Below are positions 44,740 through 56,350 of a DNA stretch of 64,000 nt, one piece after another. The translations under genes were made by a program, and so were the position numbers. Numbering within the stretch: position 1 is the first letter of the stretch; every line of letters begins with the position of its first letter. The notes under the pieces were generated by a model, which saw nothing but the letters and a program-made list of their open reading frames with translations, was not told where the DNA came from and ran no database searches. The stretch is from Saccharum officinarum. Lineage: Eukaryota > Streptophyta > Magnoliopsida > Poales > Poaceae. The DNA is taken from positions 21,181,511 through 21,245,510 of the forward strand of contig CM036159.1 of the NCBI GenBank assembly GCA_020631735.1, in the 5' to 3' direction.

Positions 44740-45554
44740 CGAGGCAGAGCTTGTTTCGACAGCATATGCTATGCTACATCGTATGGATGCATATGATCCC
44801 TCCAGACGATTCTCAGATCTTAGCTCCGTACATGACTCCGTGTGGAAATTGCTGCCGCGGCCATCTTTTAACAAATACAGGTCGTATGTACACCGTGGTT
44901 TATAATTAGTGTTTCCTAAGTGTATTTGTAGAATATAGAGCTGTGGAGGTTGAGCGATACCTATAAGGTGTTACAAATGCCTAATGCTAATCCTGATTTT
45001 GTGGCTGATGCTAAAAATCTGTGGACTATTTACTAACATAGACTGAACTTTCCCTCATTTGGGCCTAACAAATACAGTAGCAGAGGAAGAGTTTCAGATT
45101 CAGTCTTAGCTCTCATGGATTAGCAAGCACTAGATATTCTGTACTCAAGTAAATTGCAAGGTAGCACTGAAAATTTGGTGGACCCTGGGTCTAATACTCT
45201 AAGCACAGTCCAGTGCGACCCTACATAGATGCAGGATGCGTGGCGCATGTTTGAACAACGGGGTGATGCAGGACCCACCACGTATATATGGATTATTTGC
45301 ATGCACGAACACCATCACCTTGCAGGCTTCTTTTTTTTTCTTTTTTCTTTTTTTTACAGTTGGTTATATATTATTTCATACAACCCATGTGATGAAGTTA
45401 CTCAAGTTGCTTCTTTTAGCACTAATTGCCTTGCACATCGTGGCTTTACTCAAGTTGTGATTTATAGTTATTCACACGGCACGATATTGCTGGACTATGT
45501 CCCTGCGATTGTACTATTCTAGACATTGATGCCTGCGCTTCACTGCAGGTGATG
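44740..45554 (+). other. 3' flank of the CABIN1-like gene
   Basis: Probably the 3' untranslated region and intergenic DNA. An open frame continuing to 44905 in another phase has no recognised domain. A T-rich tract lies at 45330-45355. Confidence 0.45.
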
Positions 45555-45557
45555 TAA

Positions 45558-45995
45558 GGCTATCCGCACTCATGGACCTCTATATTCATCCTTTATACGT
45601 CTTAGTCAGCAAGATTCTCTCCTCTATACTCAATTCTCTCGCACCCATCCATCTCTATATCATCCTCTATCCTCTATCCACTGTGGGATCCACTTGTCAC
45701 TTTATCTAAATATATCCATGTGTGATCTAGTTTTGAAGGATTTATTGAGACGAATTTAATGGTGCAATCGAAATTTAATTTGGATTTTTGGTTTGTGAGT
45801 TATAGCATTTTTTTCCCTTTGTTTAGCTAGTGGGGCCCGCCACTGCCACTATAGAGTAAGCACTGTACCACTCTAAATATAGAGTAAGAGAAAAGATAGA
45901 GTATCATTTTAGAGTACCCAGTGCAGCAGTTTTTACTTTATATTCATACTCTAAAGCTTTAGAGTATCCCTTTAGAGTACCCACTGCGGGTAGTC
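45558..45995. mobile_element. Tourist-like MITE (PIF/Harbinger type), 438 bp
   Basis: Termini GGCTATCCGCACT on the left and AGTACCCACTGCGGGTAGTC on the right form an imperfect inverted repeat, flanked by TAA at 45555-45557 and 45996-45998. A TAA target duplication is the mark of PIF/Harbinger MITEs. Internal sequence repeats TCTATA- and AGAGTA-type words in inverted orientation. No coding capacity. Confidence 0.8.
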
Positions 45996-47623
45996 TAAGG
46001 TCCAAATGGCCCCAAGAAGGGGAGGGGTTGTAAAAATTTAATTCGTGACAAACTTTAGCTTAAGTAAATCTATCACACCCCACTTGTGTTTCTTGCCTAA
46101 GGACTAAGATTTACACTAACATCAACTCCTCACGACCATCACACTAAATATGTGTTTTTTTCTCGAAAATGCAGGAGAGCTACGCTTCATTATATTAAGA
46201 AGATAATAAAAAGGGGTAAGAACCCATACAACACAACACACTCTACAACTGCTACTGTTGCTACTGCTAGGAAACTAACGCGCCCGTGATAGAGAAGACA
46301 CGACCACAATAGACAGGGCGCTAATCACCCGGAGCGAGGGCATCCAAGAGAGATAATCCTCGAGCCCCCGCAAAGACCACGACCTTCTGTCATCTTTCGC
46401 TACAGCAAGAGCGCCTGTAACACTTGGGGCTACACCATCAAAAACACATCTGGTGTGGTGTGTCGGTCCAAGCTCCCAGGATTATGAGAGAGTTGATTCC
46501 TATTCTTACCGAGTCACTAGCAGCATTGCTCACTCTCTCCCACCACGAGTGAAAGGATGTTTCTGTGGACTGCAGGGAAAAAGCTTGGAGCCCAATCCGA
46601 GAAATGAAGTGGAACCAAAATTCTCTTGCAAAGACACACTGGACTAAGAGGTGATCAATAGTTTCTGCAGCCTGATCACACAAAGGGCAGTGCTCAGGAT
46701 GAGGGAGCCCACGGCGTGCAAGGCGATCTGCTGTCCAACATCGGTTGTGAGCCACCAACCAAACAAAGAAGCAGCATTTGGGCAGTGCCCAAGTCTTCCA
46801 AATTCTTTAACAAGGCTCAAAAGATGTAGACCCCACAAAAAGTCCCTTATATGCAGTCCTGGCCGAATACTGTCCATCTGAGGAAAACCACCAAATATAT
46901 CTGTCTTCAACATCTGGTTGCAAAAGAAAATCAGATAGGACGTCCCATAGGAGGAGGTAATCAACAATTACGCCAACCGTGCGAGCCCCTTTTATATCAG
47001 AAATCCAAGTCTGGTTGGTGAGGGCATCCTGAACAGTTCGTTGTTTGGTCCTCCTTTTAGGGATGACAGCGAAAAATGAGGTGCAAGATCTGTGATACAT
47101 TGGCCATGGAGCCAACGGTCTATCCAGAAAAAGGGTGTTCGCTCCATCCCCAACTTCAGAGTAAATAGCCACTGCAAAGAAGGCTCTAACTTGCTCTGGC
47201 ACATGAATTGGAAGATTAGCCCATGGGCGATGCGGTTCTGTTTTTTTAGCCAGACCCATTCATTCACAGTGCCCAGCCAAGAGATTTAAGGTGTGAAATT
47301 CCTAAACCCCAAGTTCTTTAGGAATACAAACCTTACCCCAAGCAACAAGACAGTGCCCTCCTTTTGCATCTCAGTGGCCTCTCCAAAGGAACCCACGCCA
47401 ATTTTATCCACTGCTTTAATAGCCCAAAGTGGAAAATCAATGGCCATAATTAGATAGATGAGCATACCAGTGAGCACAAACTGAACTTGAACCTTTCTTC
47501 CAACCTTGGTCATCAAATCTGCTTTCCAGCCAGGAAGCTGATCAGCAATGCGGTCAATAATAGGCTAAATTTGATCCTTGGTAAGCTTCTTCAAAGAGAG
47601 AGGCAATCCCAAATATTTGCATG

Positions 47624-47628
47624 AGAAG
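47624..47628. repeat. 5-bp target site duplication, left
   Basis: AGAAG directly before TGTCACACCC; the same five bases follow the other end at 50530-50534. Five bases is usual for LTR retrotransposons. Confidence 0.85.
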
Positions 47629-50529
47629 TGTCACACCCATTTTTAAGGATAAAATGGAATACACAACCTTACGTGCGCCCAGAGATCAATCACACGTAAG
47701 TCGACAAATTAAAGGAGAGTATCATCACTTTGCTTATTACATCACGATAATTAACTCAAAGTCATTACACAAATGAAGCGGAAAAATTGAAAAGATAACT
47801 CTCTCGTGGTGACTCCAATCACAAGTACGTTGACTGGTTGACAACAAGCCTAATACTCATCACGATAATCCTCTTGCCAAACCTGTTCATTTGCCCATCC
47901 TGATATGTGTGGAGATAGCAAGAGTGAGCACATATCGTACTCAACAAATATAACATGGGGTATAGTGAGGCTCAACAAAAGCATGACACGGTTTGACTGC
48001 ATATAGCTTTTAGTTGTCACAGTTTTATATATGAGTAGCGACAAGTTTTGCATTAAATCCACCATAAACATATGATCAATGTAAATATGAATAACGAATA
48101 ACAAAACACATAATAAGTCAATTAATGTTCATATATTCTGTGAAGGTCCAAGGCCGCTCGTATCCGTGAGTACGACTAGTATACCAGTTTATTAAACTCT
48201 ACGCAGAGGTATACACTTTCACTGTGAGTCGTGATTACCCATATGCCCGGGATCATGACTCCCAAAACACTTCCAAGGTGAGCAGGCAGGGTAACACTAT
48301 GAAGCCTTTCAAAGGTTCTTCTAACAAGTTAGGACCGCTAAGTTTCTGTAACCTGCGAATATAGAGCTCTCCTTCCCTATGGCACATAACCGTAGCCTAT
48401 ACTCATAAGGACAGAAGCCGCACTATACTCATCCCGAGAAACACCCCTTTTGCGTCCTTTCGGGTAACCTCTAACAAGCTAGAAAAGGTCCTCATACTGA
48501 GCTAAAGCCAGAGCCATATAGCCCTCACAGTTGTACTGTAAATCCCGGATGTTCGTCCACAGATGAGTCCTTATGGAGAGAAACTAGAGCACCAAAAATA
48601 AACCCCATGCTCTAGCCCTCTTTAAACAGTAATAAAAAAAATCATCTTTTAGTGTTATTGCATATTTCATTAATCATATTACAAGATCATAGTTTATGTT
48701 CAGCGCTAGCAAAAGCTACCCAACGCAAAGTCCCATAGGTAACAAGGTATAGATCAAATCTAGGAAATCCTTAATGGCATTCAAGGTAGACACATGCAAT
48801 ATGATTTTATGTGATTAAAGTGAATAGGACAACAAGGAGATCCCATATTATACTTGCCTTGATCAAACTGGTCTTGAAGATCTTGCTCGAGGAAAAACTC
48901 TTGATCACCAGCGAATTGTTCACCGTCTAAACTCGATCAACAATAGCAACAACATTTATCTAAAAGCAATCATGCAAAACAAACAAGACTATAATTAGAA
49001 CAGTACACCAACAATAATAAAATAAGATGAAAAATCTTTAAAATGAATCTACAACTCGCTAGGATCACACAGACGTGAAGATCACGAAAAACAGAGCTAA
49101 AACGATAAAGTTATGAATTTACTAAGATTTCCTACAGATAAATAATTACTTTAATACAAGGTCAAAAATAAAATGCTACAAACCTACTGAACAGTAGCAC
49201 TAACATGTAGAGCTCGTGAATACGAACCTAACGCTATTTAAACAGGTCAAAACGGAGTTAAAATTAAGATTTTATGACTAAAACAATATTAGTGGCAAAC
49301 TTGTAAATAAGTGAAAACATATTTCTGAATTACCGCGATCAAATACGCCTTCAAAAGAAGAAAATGGATTTGGGTTTTACGTTATGGACTGCGGGTTCGA
49401 TATATAAAAAGTACAGGGGCTCTTTAGAAAAACTAACAACCGAAAGGGTATCTTATATCTTCGGTCGTTGGATACAAGATGGACGGCCCAGATCTTATCT
49501 AGAGAGAGAGAGGAAATCGCCGGCCGTCTACAGTGGACCAACGGCGGCGCCATGGCCGGAATCACCGAAACCTCGCTGGCGTTCGACGAAACGGCATCTC
49601 CGGCCACTATTCATCAAATGGAAGGTACAGAGAGGGAGAGCAGGACATGGCGAGCTCACCACGCACAAGAAGGAAGTCGGATGACGGGCCGAGGGCGGTG
49701 CTTAGCTCGGGATGGCGGCGGCGGATTCCTGTGAACATGGTAAAGCGAGATGAGTTGATGAGGAAAAAGAAAAGAAGGCTTGGTAGCTTCGGAAACATGA
49801 CGCGAAGCTTGGAGGCTGGCTTACGAGATCGGAGACGCAACGAAATCGACGAATCGATCTCAATGGCGGCGGGTAGGGCTCGTGCTCGCGGCGGCGATGC
49901 TCACAAGAGCCACGGCGGCTTCGAGAGGGTGAGATGGAAGTGGAGGGGCATGCGGCTCGGCTTATATAGCCCGAAGGTGCTCCAAATAAGGAAGGAGGAG
50001 ATTGGGAGGTGGATTCGGCGTCGGCGATTTTGGAAAGAGAGATCCGGCGTCGGCGTGAGGAAGAAGGTCCTCCTAACACATGGGGCCATGGTGTCAGTGA
50101 TAGGCAGGCGGACGCCGGCGCGCGCGTGAGAGCTGGGCTGCGGCGACTCGGCCCAGAGCGGGAGGGGAAATGGGCCGCGCCAAACTCTGGCTCGGGAAGG
50201 CCGAGCGAGCCAAGAGGAGGCGGGGAAGGAAACGGCCAGCTAGGCCGATGGGCCAGAAGCCAGGAGTGAAATAGAAAGTGTTTTCTTTTTCTTTTTCTAG
50301 TTTTTCAAAAGAATTTCAAATAGATTTTGTATTTCTCTTTTGTATTTTCAAAAAGTGCACACAATACAAAATATTATGCAGCAGCATGAATGCTCAATCA
50401 TGTTTCTATCCTTATATTTGATTTTAAATTAATAAAAATTATTATTATTCTAAGTTTGTATGCTCACAAAATTGCATAATAAATCTTATTCACCTATTTT
50501 AAAATCATACCAAATTTTAGGGTGTCACA
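47629..50529. mobile_element. Solo-LTR-like element, 2.9 kb, inserted in the LINE
   Basis: The termini TGTCACACCC and GGGTGTCACA begin with TG and end with CA and are inverted copies of each other, as in LTR ends. The 5-bp duplication AGAAG flanks it. No gag, pol, primer-binding site or second LTR copy was seen inside, so it is best read as a solo LTR left by recombination. A TATA-like CTTATATAGC lies at 49961-49970 within a GC-rich block (49500-50270). The opening TGTCACACCC resembles grass Ty3/Gypsy LTRs, but the family was not identified. Its frames (for example 49533-50129) are compositional. Confidence 0.75.
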
Positions 50530-50534
50530 AGAAG
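50530..50534. repeat. 5-bp target site duplication, right
   Basis: AGAAG, matching 47624-47628. Joining the flanks through one copy restores the LINE reading frame region around GCATGAGAAGTCAGTG. Confidence 0.85.
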
Positions 50535-52760
50535 TCAGTGAGTGCACAGGGCAGTAGGTTTTGCACTGCTGCAAGCTCCGCATCGCCACATCTGATGGGC
50601 AACACATTGCTCTTTTGTAAGTTTGTCTTGAGCCTCGTTGCTTCTCCAAACAAATTGAGGATACCCAAGGTTACAGCAATGTCACCAGCTTTTGGATGGA
50701 GGAACATAACCACATCATCCGCATAAATGGATATTCTGTGATGTAAGTTGCGCCTAGATAGTGGCTGCAGCAAGCCTTCATTTTCAGCCTTCGAAATCAT
50801 GTGCCCCAATACATCCATAACTAGGATGAACAACATCGGGGAGAGGGGGTCGCCTTGCCACAACCCTCGTCGATGTGCAATATTGTGACCCGGGATCCCA
50901 TTTAACAAGACTTGAGTTGAAGAAGAAAATAACAGCCCGCTGATTATATCCCGCCAAATTTGTCCAAAACCGAGCTGCTGCAATATCTCAAGTAGGAAGG
51001 GCCAGGACACGGAATCAAATGCCTTCAAAATATCCAACTTGAGTAGAATTCGGGGTTGCTTTTGCTGATGAAGGTACCTTGTTGTCTGTTGCACTAACAC
51101 AAAGATATCCTGTATAAAACGCCCTTTAATGAAGGCGCTTTGATTAGGAGAGACAATCTGTTGTAGCCTAGGGGCAAGACGATTAGCAAGCAACTTTGTT
51201 ATTAGTTTGGCAAAACTGTGGACCAAACTTATGGGCCTGAAATCCTTGGGTTGTTCTGCACCTTCTTTTTTGGGGAGGAGGGTGTGTAAGCTGAAATCAG
51301 AGTTTCAAAATTTACCATTTTCTTGCTCCATACCGTTGAAATTGCTATCATGATGTCTTCTTTTATAATAGCCCAGCAGGATTTATAGAAATGACCTGTG
51401 TATCCGTCCGGCCCAGGGCCTTATCTGAAGGTAACTACTGGATCATCCTCCACACCTGATCTTCAGTGAAGGGCTTGTGCATTAATTCCCAAATCAGCCA
51501 AGTTGATTGTGTGCTCCCTAACTGTACAGGTTCTGGCAGGTTTTCATAAAAATCATCGATGACTGCAGCCTTGCAAATTCATTCTCCTGTAATAAGTTTC
51601 CCAATAAAATTCTTCCTTTTCCGGTGTCGGGTGTGCATATAGAAGAGTCTTGTATTAGCACCACCATCTTTGAGCTAGCTGATCCTTGAGCGTAAGCGAG
51701 CCATTGTGCGCTTGAGGCGAGGGCCAAGCTATGCTTCTTCATATTGTTCTTGAGCCATACTTCTCCAGGGGAAAGCTGGCGGTTGTCTTGGGCGATCTCG
51801 AACTGATGCAAAATTTCTCTTGCCAAGGCAAGCTGAAAGCTAACCTGTCCCACCGCCTTATCACTCCAACTCTGCAGGCCCTTAGTAACAGCTTTGAACT
51901 TATTGTTCAGAGTTAAAAAAAAGGGCATGGACCAGTAGGGGTTGAAGCCCAAGCTGAAGCAACGGCCTCCTGGAAACCATCGAGTTTAGTCCAAAAAGAT
52001 TCAAAGTGAAATCTGGGTCGTCCTAGTTTATTATCTTGGAGACCCAGCAGGAGAGGGCAATGATCAAAATCATCTGAAGCCAAACTCTGAAGTAAGTAGT
52101 TGGGAAATTTCTCCTCCCAGTCAACTGAACATAACACTCGATCCAATTTCACCAAGGTAGGAGAGTTTTGCTATTTGACCATGTGTGCTTGCGACCATGC
52201 AGGGGTATCTCTTTAAGAGCCAAATCATTGATAAACCTCCTGAAACGGCCCACCATTGCCCTGTTATAACTGGTATTATTCTTGTCTTCATCCCTGTAAA
52301 TTAGATTAAAGTCCTCAGCCACCATCCATGGTCTCGGGCATGCTTCACGAATATCCCGTAACTCCTGTAGAAACTGAATTTTGTCCTCATTACCTTAGGG
52401 TCCATAAACACAAGTCAACCACCATGACTGCCCATTTTCCGGGGAGAACTGAACTTGTACACTATGATTGTCAACCTGCTGAGCTACAGAAAATCCAATA
52501 TGACGTCTCCAGGCAACCAAGATTCCTCCGCTGGCACCAACAGAGGGGGCAACAGTGAAGTCTGAGAAATCTAAGCCTAGGGTAGAGAGTATAATTCTGC
52601 GGGACATATTTGTGGTTAAGTTTCCTGGATACAAACAATGTCCGACCGAGTTGAATCCACAATAGAGCGTATAGTGTCTTGCCTGGAGATAGAATTTAAT
52701 CCCCTAACATTCCAAATTAGAATTTTTGCAGGATCCATAAACACAGGTTCGAAAGGCTAC

Positions 52761-53460
52761 CAGCCACACATCAGACTACTAACCCAACATTTCAATATCC
52801 TCCCCTTGGCCAAGGCTAAATATGTGCTTAGTAAAGGGCACATTAAGATATTGTCCTTAGTTGCAAAATTAATCACTATAGCAAAGCACACGATAACATG
52901 CAATCCTAGTTTAGTAGTTTTCACACACAAACAAGTAAGCAAAGACACAAAGAAGGCAAAAGGACAACCGGATTTATCCTGTAATCTCGATTGCTAAAAT
53001 GCAAACCCTAGTCCATATTGGACCTCCAATAAGGTGCGCTCCTGGTCACCAAGTAAGTATATCTTCCTATCATAATTATCACAATGTTTGTTCAACTGAC
53101 CAAAGACAAACAGAGAGTCTCCCATGCCACATATGACTCTTCCAATCAAGGTGTTGGACTACACCCAACCAAAGATAGTGCTATGGGACACCGTTGTCAC
53201 CCGATCGGTCATGATATTGGATCACAAATCAAGGTAGTTATGAGTCATTAAATCTCACAACCTCTACTCGATCCGATCACCATGGCGCCCTGTACGCTAA
53301 ATAGCTTCTCTGCCGAGGAAGAGGGGGTCTCCTCGTCTCTTGCACACCGATACGGTGGCACTCCATATCACACAAGGATGGTTACTACCTGAAGGCCACC
53401 GCCTTCACTAGAAGGTCACATAGACCTCAAGTACTCTGACTCATGATAACTACAGCCACT
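52761..53460. other. Intergenic, unassigned
   Basis: No supported gene. It may include LINE 5' sequence up to about 53000 and an unrecognised repeat beyond. Frames present are short and without domains. Confidence 0.4.
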
Positions 53461-53461
53461 G

Positions 53462-53755
53462 GTTGTCTCCAACAGGGGATGCATTAGGAGACCCAAACTC
53501 AAAATGGGTCTCCAACCAGATACCTATAGCCTCCAACAGAGTACCTATATGAAAGACCCATTTTGGGTGTTAGGAGAAGCATAACTCAAATCTGAGTATC
53601 CTCTCTCCTGGATACCCATTTACAGAAAGGGTTCTCTTTTGGATCTTGTCGTCGGAGAAGACCTTTTATGGGTATTAAACCCTTTGCCTATAGCACTACC
53701 AAAATATGGAATGTGTCTTGTATTTTGGGTAGCGGTTGTTGGAGACAATCTAACG
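53462..53755. mobile_element. MITE with TTGTCTCCAACA ends
   Basis: Left end TGGTTGTCTCCAACAGG; right end GTTGTTGGAGACAATC, an inverted repeat of about 14 bp. Internal CATTTTGGGT and ACCCATTTT words occur in inverted order. It is about 290 bp with no coding capacity; the superfamily is uncertain because no clear target duplication was read. Confidence 0.65.
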
Positions 53756-53965
53756 ATGTCTAACACTATCATACAAGGATTACTCGCATACGTGTGTCTC
53801 CAGCCTGGACACATTCAATATGTCTGTAATCGTAGCTTTGATTCCTTCTTCATTTTGACTGAAAACCAGGCATCCCACGTGCTCAAAGTAGTGCCAATCA
53901 TGGCCCATCCAACAAACAACAACACACTAAGATTAAATAATTGTGAGACGCAGTAAAATCATCAG

Positions 53966-54053
53966 CCGACCTTAGCTCAGTTGGTAGAGCGGAGGACTGT
54001 AGTGTATTTCTGAAGAAATCCTTAGGTCGCTGGTTCGAATCCGGCAGGTCGGA
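53966..54053 (+). tRNA. tRNA-Tyr (GUA) with intron
   Basis: The acceptor arms CCGACCT and AGGTCGG pair, with discriminator A at 54053. Box A (TAGCTCAGTTGG) and box B (GGTTCGAATCC) are intact. The anticodon GTA is at 53999-54001, followed by a short intron of roughly 12-15 nt (around GTATTTCTGAAG) before AATCCTTAGG closes the anticodon stem. Introns after the anticodon are normal for plant tRNA-Tyr. Followed by a T-run (54057-54062), an RNA polymerase III terminator. Confidence 0.95.
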
Positions 54054-54141
54054 CAATTTTTTTATTTTTGGCTTATTTTTTCATATCCTATTTTGGTTGT
54101 TTATGTCTTACCCAGACTTGTTTCATTATTTTTCATGCCCC

Positions 54142-54621
54142 CCTATTTTGGTTGTTTATTTCTTGCCCAGACTTGTGTTATTTCAAGCAAGCTGATGAGC
54201 GGCCGTCACCATTTTTGGTTGTTTTATTTCTTTGTCAGAATTTTTTTCTTTTTCATCTGTCTGCTTAATTTGCTAGATTCGTATTCATCTCAATTCACGT
54301 GTGTCGAAATAGATCTGTATAAAAATTACTTCCTCGGTTCTAAATTATAAGTCGTTTTGACTCTTTTGATACATTGAATTTGCTATGTATCTAGACATAA
54401 TTTGAAACATAGTAAATTTGATGTATCAAAAAAGTCAAAATAACTTATAATTTGAACCGAAGGATTAGTTATTTTTTCTTAATTGACGTCAATATATATC
54501 AATTGAGTTAAATCAAGTGTAGCTAAACAATGCATGTTTTTTGGTTGTTTATCTCTTGTTTAAACTTGTTTTATTCCAAGCAAGGTGACGAGGGCGGTCA
54601 CCCTTTTTTGGTTGCTTTATC
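54142..54621 (+). repeat. Dispersed direct repeat flanking a Stowaway element
   Basis: A stretch of about 85 bp at 54142-54226 (TTTTGGTTGTTTATTTCTTG, then ACTTGTGTTATTTCAAGCAAG and CGGCCGTCACC) recurs at 54538-54621 in a diverged form. A third, shorter copy of the first words is at 54092-54130. The Stowaway element lies between the two main copies. Confidence 0.6.
54329..54465. mobile_element. Stowaway MITE (Tc1/mariner type)
   Basis: Ends TTCCTCGGTTCTAAATTATA and TATAATTTGAACCGAAGGA are inverted copies. Internal pairs TGATACATTGAATTTGCTAT and ATAGTAAATTTGATGTATCA also pair, so almost the whole element folds as a hairpin. This is a classic grass Stowaway structure. Confidence 0.85.
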
Positions 54622-54928
54622 GGAGGCACTAGTGCCTGGACGTCCGGCGCCTGCAGCGTGTCTGGACGCAACTCCTAGTCCCAGCAAACCGAACCGTGGC
54701 CCAGCTCCCAGTCACAAGCCCACTGCAGCCCGCCCCCCGCCCGCCTTCGCCCCGACCCCATCCGCCTTCATTCCGTCCCACACGCGCACTCAACCCCCTC
54801 GCCGGTCACCCTTGGCCCTCCTCTCTTTGCGCGCAGGTGACACTCAGGAGCTAGGATGAGCAGCTGAGGGCGAGCGTGCCCCTAAGGTGCCCCGACCGCA
54901 GCACCCTCGTCCGCCGGCCCCTAGCGCC
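54622..54928. other. GC-rich block before the LTR element
   Basis: A CpG-rich segment with a 109-codon frame (ending at 54859) of Pro/Ser/Ala composition. No domain; it could be a gene fragment or another element's end. Nothing firm. Confidence 0.3.
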
Positions 54929-55794
54929 TGAAAGGTCCTTGTTTGGTTTTGGTAATTGAGTGACAACTTAGGTGGACTAATATGTGGTTATGTGAGATAC
55001 ACAGGAGATTAGTCCACAGGTAATGGTGTCATGTAGGAGCTCATTGCATATGAGACATGACATGGAGTCATGTGACCAAGGTGGCAAAAGATCAAGATGA
55101 GGCTTGGCTCGACGGACCGGTTGCAAGTGTGAAGGGCAAGTCGGAGGCTTTGGAGCGATGGACCGTGAGGCGGTGAAGCTTGAGCAAGACTTGGCGCCGA
55201 TGGACCGACGCAACGGTGAAGAGCAAGTGAGGTCAAGATCGATGGACCAAGGTCACATGATGATATGAAGTGGATCATATCATTTGTGATATGGTTGGTG
55301 CATGTGTTGCATCAATGTCGGAGGAGATGGAGTGGAATGCGCAAGGCAAAGGTATAACCTAGGGCATTTCCATTTCACCGGTCATAGGTGTGTAGAGAAG
55401 TTGATGACCGGGTTTAGGATAGATGGCCGTACTATTAAGAGGGGCAAACTTGTTTGCATATCGGTCATCTAGTGCCACTTGAGCGATCTAACTTTGCATA
55501 CGTGTTAAGATCGAGTGGCGAGGCAAGTTGAGTGCCTAATTCCTTTGAAGAAAATGTTTGTGAAAATGCTAACACACGAGCACAAGGTGGTGATCACTTG
55601 TTGGTGTTGGCACATTTGCAAAGGTGGCGTTGGTCGCGCTGTGGTTTACGGGTAGAGAGGGGTTTGGTTCCTTTCTCTCTCCCGCCGAGCGTGCGAGCGC
55701 GGGATTCAGGCGATTTCGGGGAAGTGAAATGCCTATTTTCCATTGCGCCGGAAGTCGGAAAAGAAACGGAGGCGAACGCGGTCACGGAAGTGAC

Positions 55795-56295
55795 AGGACG
55801 CTGCACCGGACGCTGCACCGGACGCCGCACCGGACGCTGCACCGGACGCGGTCACTGTGGACCAGCGCGTCCGGTCAGTGCAGCGCGGGCGTCAGGCGCG
55901 CGGGCTAGGGTTTGACACCGGCGCGTCCGGTGACCCACGGGACCGGCGCGTCCGGTCTGGCGAACAGCGGGTCACGAAGTCATCGGACGCGGTGCGCGTC
56001 CGGTGACACACCATCGGACGCGTCCGGTGGTCTCGGGCGCTTACTGGACTCGCACCGGACGCGGGTACTGTGGCGTCCGGTGGTTGCGAGGAGCGCGTCC
56101 GGTGATGTCTTCGCGCGCGCGGGAACTGTGCGCACCGGTGCGTCCGGTGGTTCGCACCGGCGCGTCCGGTGTGTCGTTTGACCGTTGGCGCGCAGTGACC
56201 GTTGGAGGTTCTAACGGACGAATTTGAAATCGCTGGGGCACCGGACGCGGTTGAGCGCGTCCGGTCTGTTACGACCGGCGCGTCCGGTGCTCCCG
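55795..56295 (+). repeat. CpG-dense ACCGGACGC/GCGTCCGGT repeat cluster in the LTR
   Basis: More than twenty copies of a 9-10 bp word occur in both orientations. They begin with four near-tandem CACCGGACGC units spaced about 11-12 bp apart (55805-55850) and continue as scattered inverted copies, including overlaps such as ATCGGACGCGTCCGGTG. The cluster ends about 45 bp upstream of the TATA box, so it likely sits in U3 as an enhancer or a silencing target. Confidence 0.85.
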
Positions 56296-56340
56296 CAGAA
56301 AACGGACAAGTGTGTGCAACGGCTCTATTTGACTGTGGGG

Positions 56341-56350
56341 TTATAAATAG
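56341..56350 (+). promoter_or_regulatory. TATA box of the LTR promoter
   Basis: TTATAAATAG in an otherwise GC-rich neighbourhood, directly downstream of the CGGACGC cluster. Transcription would begin near 56375, placing the R-U5 part in the last kilobase of the LTR. Confidence 0.6.

Larger units (their letters stand above)
46438..52738 (-). pseudogene. LINE ORF2 (endonuclease, reverse transcriptase, zf-RVT), broken
   Basis: The start MDPAKILIWNVRGLN at 52738 is the classic plant L1 endonuclease opening, followed by IVCIQET and a premature stop. Further pieces: GASGGILVAWRRHIGFSV (52395-52634), MVKLDRVLCSVDWEEKFPNY and DHCPLLLGL (51913-52155). The RT (50525-51226) carries KPISLVHSFAKLITK-like sequence, NQSAFIKGR, LLKLDILKAFDSVSW, QGDPLSPMLFILVMDVL and the catalytic YADD. 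After the LTR insertion come RTVQDALTNQTWISDI (46807-47259) and the zinc-binding CPLCDQAAETIDHLLVQC (46438-46758). Order and content show one element interrupted at 47628/50530. Confidence 0.88.
46150..52760 (-). mobile_element. LINE (L1 type), nearly full ORF2, split by a later LTR insertion
   Basis: The element reads on the minus strand from about 52760 to about 46150. The 3' end shows a plus-strand T-run (46155-46161), the antisense poly(A), preceded on the element by a terminus reading GCGTAGCTCTCCTGCATTTT. Without the 2.9-kb insertion it is about 3.7 kb, close to a full ORF2 but lacking a clear ORF1. Stops and frame changes throughout make it inactive. Confidence 0.85.

Noticed and set aside
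49533..50129. 198-codon frame inside the solo LTR
   Set aside because: Arg/Gly-rich composition, no gag or pol motif; LTR sequence is not expected to code.
55532..55915. 127-codon frame inside the LTR
   Set aside because: It runs through the CGGACGC repeat cluster, is duplicated exactly with the LTR and gives a repetitive peptide.
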